Part shown: one piece after another, positions 58,887-64,000 of the stretch
Layout: every line of letters starts with the position of its first letter
Position numbering within the stretch: the first letter of the stretch is position 1
Assembly (NCBI RefSeq): GCF_011762125.1
Contig: NZ_JAASQN010000001.1
Coordinates: forward strand, 1,550,001-1,614,000
Direction: 5' to 3'
DNA from: Sphingopyxis panaciterrae
Lineage (GTDB): Bacteria; Pseudomonadota; Alphaproteobacteria; Sphingomonadales; Sphingomonadaceae
Length of the DNA stretch: 64,000 nucleotides
Notes under the pieces: model-generated
Seen by the model: only the letters and a program-made list of their open reading frames with translations
Databases searched by the model: none
Told to the model about the DNA's origin: nothing
Made by a program: the position numbers and the translations under genes

Positions 58887-60485
58887 TCACATCCTGAACA
58901 CGCCGAACCCGCGGTCCTCGACCGGAGCGTTCAGCGTTGCTGCGAAGGCCAGTCCGAGCACGTCGCGCGTCTGGGCGGGGTCGATGATGCCATCGTCCCA
59001 CAGGCGCGCGGTGGCGTGATAAGGATTGCCTTCATCCTCATATTTCTGGCGGATCGGCGCCTTGAAGGCTTCGGCTTCCTCGGGCGTCCATTTGTCGGCG
59101 TCGCGGTGGACGGTCGCCAGCACGCTTGCGGCCTGCTCGCCGCCCATCACGCTGATCCGCGCGTTGGGCCAGCTGAACAGGAAGCGCGGGGAGTAAGCGC
59201 GTCCGCACATGCCGTAATTGCCCGCGCCAAAGCTGCCGCCGATCAGCACCGTGATCTTCGGCACCGTCGCCGTCGCGACCGCGGTGACCAGCTTCGCGCC
59301 ATGTTTGGCGATGCCCTCGGCCTCATATTTGCCGCCGACCATGAAGCCCGAGATGTTCTGGAGGAAGAGCAAGGGGATGCGCCGCTGCTGCGCCAGTTCG
59401 ATGAAATGCGCGCCTTTGACCGCGCTCTCGCTGAATAGCACGCCGTTGTTGGCGAGGATCGCCACGGGAATGCCCCAGATATGCGCGAAACCGCAGACGA
59501 GGCTCGATCCGTAATTCGCCTTGAACTCGTGAAACTCGCTGCCGTCGACGATGCGCGCAATCACTTCGTGGACGTCATAGGGCGCGCGCACGTCGCTGGG
59601 GACGATGCCGTAGAGTTCTTCCGGATCATATTTCGGCGCCCGCGGTTCCTTGATCGCGACCTCGAACCCGCTTTCATCGCCGAGATGACTGACGATATCG
59701 CGCACGATCGTCAGCGCATGCTCGTCATTCTCGGCGAGATGGTCGACGACGCCCGATTTCTTGGCGTGCAGGTCGCCGCCGCCCAGATCCTCGGCGCTGA
59801 TTTCTTCGCCCGTCGCGGCCTTCACCAGCGGCGGGCCGGCGAGGAAGATCGTGCCCTGATTGCGCACGATCACCGTCTCGTCGCTCATCGCGGGGACATA
59901 GGCGCCGCCCGCGGTGCAGCTTCCCATCACGCAGGCGATCTGCGGAATGCGCTTCGCCGACATATTCGCCTGGTTGAAGAAGATGCGCCCGAAATGGTCG
60001 CGGTCGGGAAACACCTGGTCCTGATGCGGCAGATTGGCACCGCCGCTGTCGACCAGATAGATGCACGGCAGGCGGTTCGCCTCGGCGATCTCCTGCGCGC
60101 GAAGATGCTTCTTCACCGTCAGCGGATAATAAGTGCCGCCCTTCACCGTCGCATCGTTGCACACGATCATGCACTGACGCCCCGACACGCGGCCGATGCC
60201 GGCGATCATCCCGGCGCCCGGAACCTCGCCTTCGTACATGTCGCCCGCGGCGAGCTGGCCGATCTCGAGGAAGGGCGATCCCTGGTCGAGCACCCGCTCG
60301 ACGCGCTGGCGCGGCAGCAGCTTGCCGCGGCTCGTGTGCCGCTCGCGCGCCTTTTCATTGCCGCCCAGCGCGGCCTCGCCGACCCGCGTCCATAATTCGT
60401 CGCGGAGCGCGCGATTATGCGCGTCGTTGGCGCGATAGGTCTCGCTGTCCCGATTGACCATGGTTCCCAAAACTGGTGCACTCAC
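58887..60485 (-). CDS. Acyl-CoA carboxylase carboxyltransferase subunit, MccB/LiuB-like
   Basis: 532 residues. [28 protein letters not shown] start, [34 protein letters not shown] and [20 protein letters not shown] with the oxyanion glycines. This is the carboxyltransferase of 3-methylcrotonyl-CoA carboxylase type, distinguished by NLPHQD. Joins the biotin subunit at 56536. Head of the leftward unit; upstream it faces the M13 peptidase gene. Confidence 0.94.
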   Translation of the reverse strand: MSAPVLGTMVNRDSETYRANDAHNRALRDELWTRVGEAALGGNEKARERHTSRGKLLPRQRVERVLDQGSPFLEIGQLAAGDMYEGEVPGAGMIAGIGRVSGRQCMIVCNDATVKGGTYYPLTVKKHLRAQEIAEANRLPCIYLVDSGGANLPHQDQVFPDRDHFGRIFFNQANMSAKRIPQIACVMGSCTAGGAYVPAMSDETVIVRNQGTIFLAGPPLVKAATGEEISAEDLGGGDLHAKKSGVVDHLAENDEHALTIVRDIVSHLGDESGFEVAIKEPRAPKYDPEELYGIVPSDVRAPYDVHEVIARIVDGSEFHEFKANYGSSLVCGFAHIWGIPVAILANNGVLFSESAVKGAHFIELAQQRRIPLLFLQNISGFMVGGKYEAEGIAKHGAKLVTAVATATVPKITVLIGGSFGAGNYGMCGRAYSPRFLFSWPNARISVMGGEQAASVLATVHRDADKWTPEEAEAFKAPIRQKYEDEGNPYHATARLWDDGIIDPAQTRDVLGLAFAATLNAPVEDRGFGVFRM

Positions 60486-60642
60486 GTCCTGATCTCTCCC
60501 GTCATTGCCTGCCGGACTAACTTGCCGCTCGTCGATTGGAAAGGACCGCAGGCCGAAATTGGTTGGTATTGAAACCGGATTGTCACAGGCCTAGACCCTT
60601 CGCCCATCCCCGGAAAAATCCCCGAGAAACAAGGTCGCCGCC

Positions 60643-62727
60643 ATGAAAAAAACCGTCTTCGCCATCTTGCTGTCCACCGCCGCGATCGTCGCCGGCCCCG
60701 TCGCCTGTTCGAAGGGCGAGAAGCAGGAGGCCAGCTACACCGTCGGGACCGAAATCGGCATCAACAAGGCGGCGATGAATACCGCCGTCAAACCCGGCGA
60801 CGATTTCTACGCCTACGCCAATGGCAATTGGCAAAAGACCATCGAGATCCCCGCCGACCGTTCGGCGATCGGCGCCTTTCTGGTCGCGCAGCTCGAAACC
60901 GAAAAGCGGAACCGCGAACTGATCGACGCGATCGTCAAGGGCAATGCCGGCGCCGATACCAACGAAGGGCGCATCGCCGCCTTCTACAAGGCCTATACCG
61001 ACACGAAGGCCATCGACGCCGCCGGGATGAAGCCCGTCGCGGCCGACCTCGCGCGCTTCGATGCCATCGCCGACAAGGCCGCGCTGTCGAAGATATTGGG
61101 TGAACAGGTCCGCGCCGACGTCGATCCGCTCAACGCGACCAACTTCTTCACCGAAAATCTCTTCGGCATCTTCGTGACGCAGGGTCTCGCGACCCCCGGC
61201 GATACCATCCCCTATATGCTGCAGGGCGGCCTTGGGCTTCCCGAACGCGAATATTATCTGTCGGCGGATCCGAAGATGGCGGGCATCCGCACCGCTTATC
61301 AGGCGTATATCGCCAAGCTGCTCACAGCGGCGGGACAGGCCGACGCCGCGGCAAAGGCGAAGCGTATCTACGATCTGGAGGTCAAGATCGCCAAAGCCCA
61401 TGTCACGCGCGAACAGAGCGAGGATTTCACCAAGTCCGCCGGCGTCTGGACGAAGGATGATTTCGCCAAAAAGGCACCGGGCATCGACTGGCCGGCCTTC
61501 CTCGCCGCTGCCAAGCTCGACGGCGCGGCGAAATTCGGCGCCTATCATGCCGCGGCGATCACCGGCCTGTCGGCACTTGTGGCGTCGGAGCCGCTCGATG
61601 CGTGGAAGGACTGGCTGACGTTTCATCAGATCAACAGCCACGCCGACGTGCTGCCCAGCGCGATCGATAACGCGCATTTCGCCTTTTACGGCACGACGCT
61701 GTCGGGCACACCGCAGCAGCGCCCCCGCGACAAGCGCGCTCTTGCGGCGCTCGACACCTATCTCGGCGACGCGGTGGGCAAGGCCTATGCCGACAAATAT
61801 TTCCCCGCCTCGGCCAAGGCCGAAGTCGGCGACATGGCGACGAACATCAAGGCGGCCTTTGCCAAACGCGTGAACGGCATCGACTGGATGGCGCCCGAAA
61901 CCAAGAAGGAAGCGATCAAGAAGGTCGAAACCATTGCTGTGGGGGTCGGTTATCCCGAAACCTGGCGCGATTATGGCCGCTACACGATCAGCGCCGGCAA
62001 CGCCTATGCGAACGAGGTTGCCGGGCAACAGGCCGAATATGCGCACCAGCTCGCGAAGATCGGCAAGCCGATGGACAAGGGCGAATGGTGGATGGTTCCG
62101 CAGACGGTCAACGCCGTGAACCTGCCGGTCCAGAACGCGCTGAACTTCCCCGCTGCGATTCTTCAGCCGCCCTTCTTCAACGCGCAGGCCGATCCCGCCT
62201 ATAATTATGGCGCGATCGGTGCGGTCATCGGGCATGAGATCAGCCACAGCTTCGACAATAATGGCGCGGCGTTCGATTCGACCGGCGCGTTGCGCAACTG
62301 GTGGACCGCGGCGGATCTGGCGAAGTTCAACGCCGCGGGCGCGGCGCTCGCCGCGCAGTACGACAGCTACAAACCGTTCCCCGACCTCGCGCTCAATGGC
62401 AAGCTGACGCTGGGAGAGAATATCGCCGACGTCGCGGGGCTTCAGGCCGCCTACGACGCCTACCATGCCTCGCTGAAGGGCAAGGAAGCGCCGGTGATCG
62501 ACGGCTTCACCGGCGACCAGCGCTTCTTTATCGCTTTTGCGCAAACCTGGGCGACCAAGATGCGCGACGAAGCGCTGCGCCAGCGCGTTGCGACCGACGG
62601 CCACGCGCCGGGCAACTACCGCGCGCTCACCGTCCGCAATCTCGACGCCTGGTACAAGGCGTTCGACGTCCGCGAAGGCGACAAGCTGTACCTCGCGCCC
62701 GACAAGCGCGTGCGCGTCTGGGGATAA
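60643..62727 (+). CDS. M13 family metallopeptidase, lipoprotein
   Basis: 694 residues. Signal peptide ending in a PVAC lipobox (Cys about residue 22), so membrane-attached in the periplasm. Zn site HEISHSFDNNGAAFD (HExxH) and the third ligand in GENIADVAGLQAAYDAY, plus VNAVNLP-type substrate strand, as in neprilysin/PepO. Cleaves oligopeptides. Located between parts of the leucine-type block on the opposite strand. Confidence 0.94.
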   Translation: MKKTVFAILLSTAAIVAGPVACSKGEKQEASYTVGTEIGINKAAMNTAVKPGDDFYAYANGNWQKTIEIPADRSAIGAFLVAQLETEKRNRELIDAIVKGNAGADTNEGRIAAFYKAYTDTKAIDAAGMKPVAADLARFDAIADKAALSKILGEQVRADVDPLNATNFFTENLFGIFVTQGLATPGDTIPYMLQGGLGLPEREYYLSADPKMAGIRTAYQAYIAKLLTAAGQADAAAKAKRIYDLEVKIAKAHVTREQSEDFTKSAGVWTKDDFAKKAPGIDWPAFLAAAKLDGAAKFGAYHAAAITGLSALVASEPLDAWKDWLTFHQINSHADVLPSAIDNAHFAFYGTTLSGTPQQRPRDKRALAALDTYLGDAVGKAYADKYFPASAKAEVGDMATNIKAAFAKRVNGIDWMAPETKKEAIKKVETIAVGVGYPETWRDYGRYTISAGNAYANEVAGQQAEYAHQLAKIGKPMDKGEWWMVPQTVNAVNLPVQNALNFPAAILQPPFFNAQADPAYNYGAIGAVIGHEISHSFDNNGAAFDSTGALRNWWTAADLAKFNAAGAALAAQYDSYKPFPDLALNGKLTLGENIADVAGLQAAYDAYHASLKGKEAPVIDGFTGDQRFFIAFAQTWATKMRDEALRQRVATDGHAPGNYRALTVRNLDAWYKAFDVREGDKLYLAPDKRVRVWG

Positions 62728-62732
62728 GATAG

Positions 62733-62771
62733 GACAGGGCGGGGCGGTCATTCCGTTCCGCCCGCCTTGTC
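62733..62771. repeat. Bulged GC hairpin between convergent genes
   Basis: GACAGGGCGGGGCGG and CCGCCCGCCTTGTC can pair with one bulge across a ten-base loop. It begins five bases after the peptidase stop and covers the last codons of the convergent membrane protein gene. Possible terminator for the peptidase transcript; no T-run. Confidence 0.4.
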
Positions 62772-63035
62772 TGCGGTGCCCGGCGCTTCCTTCAGGATCA
62801 GATAGCGATAGACGCCGATCGCGTTGATGATCAGCAGCGCTATATTCTGCCAGCCGATGCCTTCGCTGTCGCTTTGCAGAAAGCCCCATGCGACGAGCGC
62901 GATGCTGCTCGTCACGAAGATGACGAACGCCCAGCCGGTCCAGCGCCGGCCAAGGTTGAGCGATACGATCAGCGCCGCGAGCGTCGCCGCGCCCGCGCCA
63001 TAATATTGCAGCGCATCGAGCAGCGTGTCGCTCAT
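62748..63035 (-). CDS. Hypothetical three-helix membrane protein
   Basis: 95 residues with three hydrophobic segments (about 13-28, 34-52, 62-82) and a polar C-terminus. WTGWAFVIFVTSSIALVAWG and NIALLIINAIGVYRYL resemble small membrane proteins of the YgjV/PnuC-like size class, not securely named. Overlaps the VOC gene by four bases and so belongs to the same transcript. Confidence 0.75.
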   Translation of the reverse strand: MSDTLLDALQYYGAGAATLAALIVSLNLGRRWTGWAFVIFVTSSIALVAWGFLQSDSEGIGWQNIALLIINAIGVYRYLILKEAPGTADKAGGTE

Positions 63036-63457
63036 GAAGCGCTCGCCGTCGCGCCATGCACATATTCGAGCTTCAACCCGTCGGGATCGGCAAAGAACAG
63101 TGCATAATAGGTCGGGCCATATTGCGGATAATCGGCGGGCGCGTCGAGGATCGTGGCGCCGATGCTGCGCAGCAATTGATCAAGCGCGTCGACATCGTCA
63201 CGGCTTTCGGCGGTCCATGCAAGATGATGCAGGCCCGGCGAATAGCGATCGTGCGTCCGGGCGGCGCCTTCGCCGCGCGCTTCGATGATGCCGACCGAAT
63301 GAAAGGGCTCGCCGTCCCGGTCCCAGTCGCTGCCATGGTCATGGTCGGCCGATCGGCGATAGCCGAGGAAGCCGAGCACCGCGTCATAGAAGATGCGCGA
63401 GCGCGGGGCGTCGGTGACCGTCAGGTCGACATGATGGATGAGTCCGCGCACATTCAT
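63032..63457 (-). CDS. VOC/glyoxalase superfamily protein
   Basis: 141 residues from ATG 63457, overlapping the upstream gene by four bases. VRGLIHHVDLTVTDAPRSRIFYDAVLGFLGY at the front, GLHHLAWTAESRDDVD in the middle and FADPDGLKLEYVH at the end give the metal-ligand histidines and glutamate of the vicinal-oxygen-chelate fold. Function may be isomerase, dioxygenase-like or resistance; the substrate is unknown. Confidence 0.88.
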   Translation of the reverse strand: MNVRGLIHHVDLTVTDAPRSRIFYDAVLGFLGYRRSADHDHGSDWDRDGEPFHSVGIIEARGEGAARTHDRYSPGLHHLAWTAESRDDVDALDQLLRSIGATILDAPADYPQYGPTYYALFFADPDGLKLEYVHGATASAS

Positions 63458-63804
63458 GTCAAGGCGCCGATCAGGGCGAAGATGCCCGCGCCGCTCAGTG
63501 CCGGCCACGCGATATGCTGGCCCTTCGTATAGGCGACGTTGAACAAACCGGTCGCGAGCCATCCCGCGCCGATGACCGCCACCAAGCCGCTCGGGGTTCC
63601 GGGCCACGCAACGGCCACCGCGGAAATCAGCATCAGCACCGATGTTGCATGCCAGGCAAAGCGAATGATGCGGCGCGTCAGCGGTTCGGAAAGCGGGCCG
63701 TCGCGCCGCTGCAATAGCGGCGCGATCAGGCGCCGATAGCCCAGCACCGAATGAACCCCGGCCGTCGTCACCATGAAGGCGGCCGACAGCCAGAGCCAGG
63801 TCAC
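63454..63804 (-). CDS. Hypothetical four-helix membrane protein
   Basis: 116 residues from GTG 63804, which overlaps the TGA stop of the acyl-CoA dehydrogenase gene (GTGA). Four hydrophobic segments (about 3-20, 48-67, 73-90, 97-113). No family recognised. Translational coupling ties it to the isovaleryl-CoA-dehydrogenase-like gene. Confidence 0.8.
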   Translation of the reverse strand: MTWLWLSAAFMVTTAGVHSVLGYRRLIAPLLQRRDGPLSEPLTRRIIRFAWHATSVLMLISAVAVAWPGTPSGLVAVIGAGWLATGLFNVAYTKGQHIAWPALSGAGIFALIGALT

Positions 63805-64000
63805 GCGCCGGCGCCGATCAGTTCGCGGCCGATCAGCATGCGGCGGATTTCATTGGTGCCCGCGCCGATATCGAGCAGCTTGGCGTCGCGCCAATAGCGT
63901 TCGACCGGCCAGTCCTTGGTATAGCCCGCGCCGCCCAGCGCCTGGATCGCTTCGCCCGCGACCTTCACCGCGCTCTCGCTCGCGAGCAGGATGCAGCCCG
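63801..64000 (-). CDS. Acyl-CoA dehydrogenase, isovaleryl-CoA dehydrogenase-like, 5' part outside window
   Basis: The last 65 codons of a gene that enters from the right edge. The frame reads ILLASESAVKVAGEAIQALG, GGAGYTKDWPVERYWRDAK, LLDIGAGTNEIRRMLIGREL. The IGAGTNEIRRMLIGREL end is the C-terminus of short-chain acyl-CoA dehydrogenases, and the layout fits isovaleryl-CoA dehydrogenase. With the nearby 3-methylcrotonyl-CoA carboxylase subunits this supports a leucine-degradation locus. The catalytic Glu is not within the window. Confidence 0.88.
   Translation of the reverse strand, partial: GCILLASESAVKVAGEAIQALGGAGYTKDWPVERYWRDAKLLDIGAGTNEIRRMLIGRELIGAGA

Noticed and set aside
60583-63063. 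826-codon minus-strand frame opposite the M13 peptidase
   Set aside because: Shadow frame; the peptidase with its HExxH motif and lipobox is the real gene.
1-64000. CRISPR arrays, transposases, integrases or phage genes
   Set aside because: No evenly spaced direct repeats and no transposase or integrase motifs seen on either strand; the repeats present are single REP-type hairpins.

Overview
The window looks like chromosomal DNA of a high-GC alphaproteobacterium of the Sphingomonadaceae; Sphingopyxis or a close relative is my best guess. This is inferred from a TonB-dependent receptor with sphingomonad-style plug motifs, dispersed inverted repeats of sphingomonad type (arms such as CTTCGACAAGCT and ATCCCGGC), korAB, and a leucine-type 3-methylcrotonyl-CoA carboxylase cluster. 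No taxonomic search could be run.

Positions 1 to about 34.5 kb form a dense accessory catabolic region. It holds a TonB-dependent receptor, three MFS transporters (a fourth lies just beyond), several SDR dehydrogenases, two COG2159-type amidohydrolases and one YtcJ-type amidohydrolase, a CYP101-like P450, an aldehyde dehydrogenase, two acyl-CoA synthetases, three family III CoA-transferase proteins (one single, one tandem, one with permuted domain order), a crotonase with permuted segments, and three separate pairs of Zn-ribbon/OB-fold (DUF35) protein plus a thiolase-fold protein without the thiolase cysteine. Such pairs are known as retro-aldolases in steroid side-chain degradation. I see no steroid-ring genes, so the substrate is unknown; a hydrophobic, CoA-activated carboxylate or terpenoid-like compound is plausible. 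The region has units on both strands. An AGTTATATAACT palindrome stands upstream of five units (1498, 6656, 8827, 26104 degenerate, 32930). A second palindrome, TTGAC-N5-GTCAA, stands at 15750 beside a TetR gene and at 26072. The GntR-type (6802) and TetR-type (15023) regulators are the likely readers. I regard this putative two-regulator catabolic regulon, with its unusual enzyme architectures, as the most interesting content.

From 36 to 54.7 kb the content is mostly housekeeping: a metal-ligand-poor M19 dipeptidase homologue, tRNA-Lys(UUU), folK, a family 5 uracil-DNA glycosylase, rppH, an HSL-type esterase, korA-korB, a CFA-synthase-like methyltransferase, a beta-lactamase-fold lipoprotein, purF, hisI, a MerR (LiuR-like) regulator with its own palindrome, a DmdC-like acyl-CoA dehydrogenase and a phospholipase D.

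From 54.7 kb to the end lies a leucine/acyl-CoA catabolic block read leftward: HpcH/CitE-like lyase, MaoC, GNAT, biotin-containing carboxylase subunit, a small exported protein and carboxyltransferase. An M13 metallopeptidase on the plus strand interrupts it. It continues with small membrane and VOC proteins behind the C-terminal end of an isovaleryl-CoA-dehydrogenase-like gene that runs off the window. No CRISPR, rRNA, transposase or prophage gene was seen.
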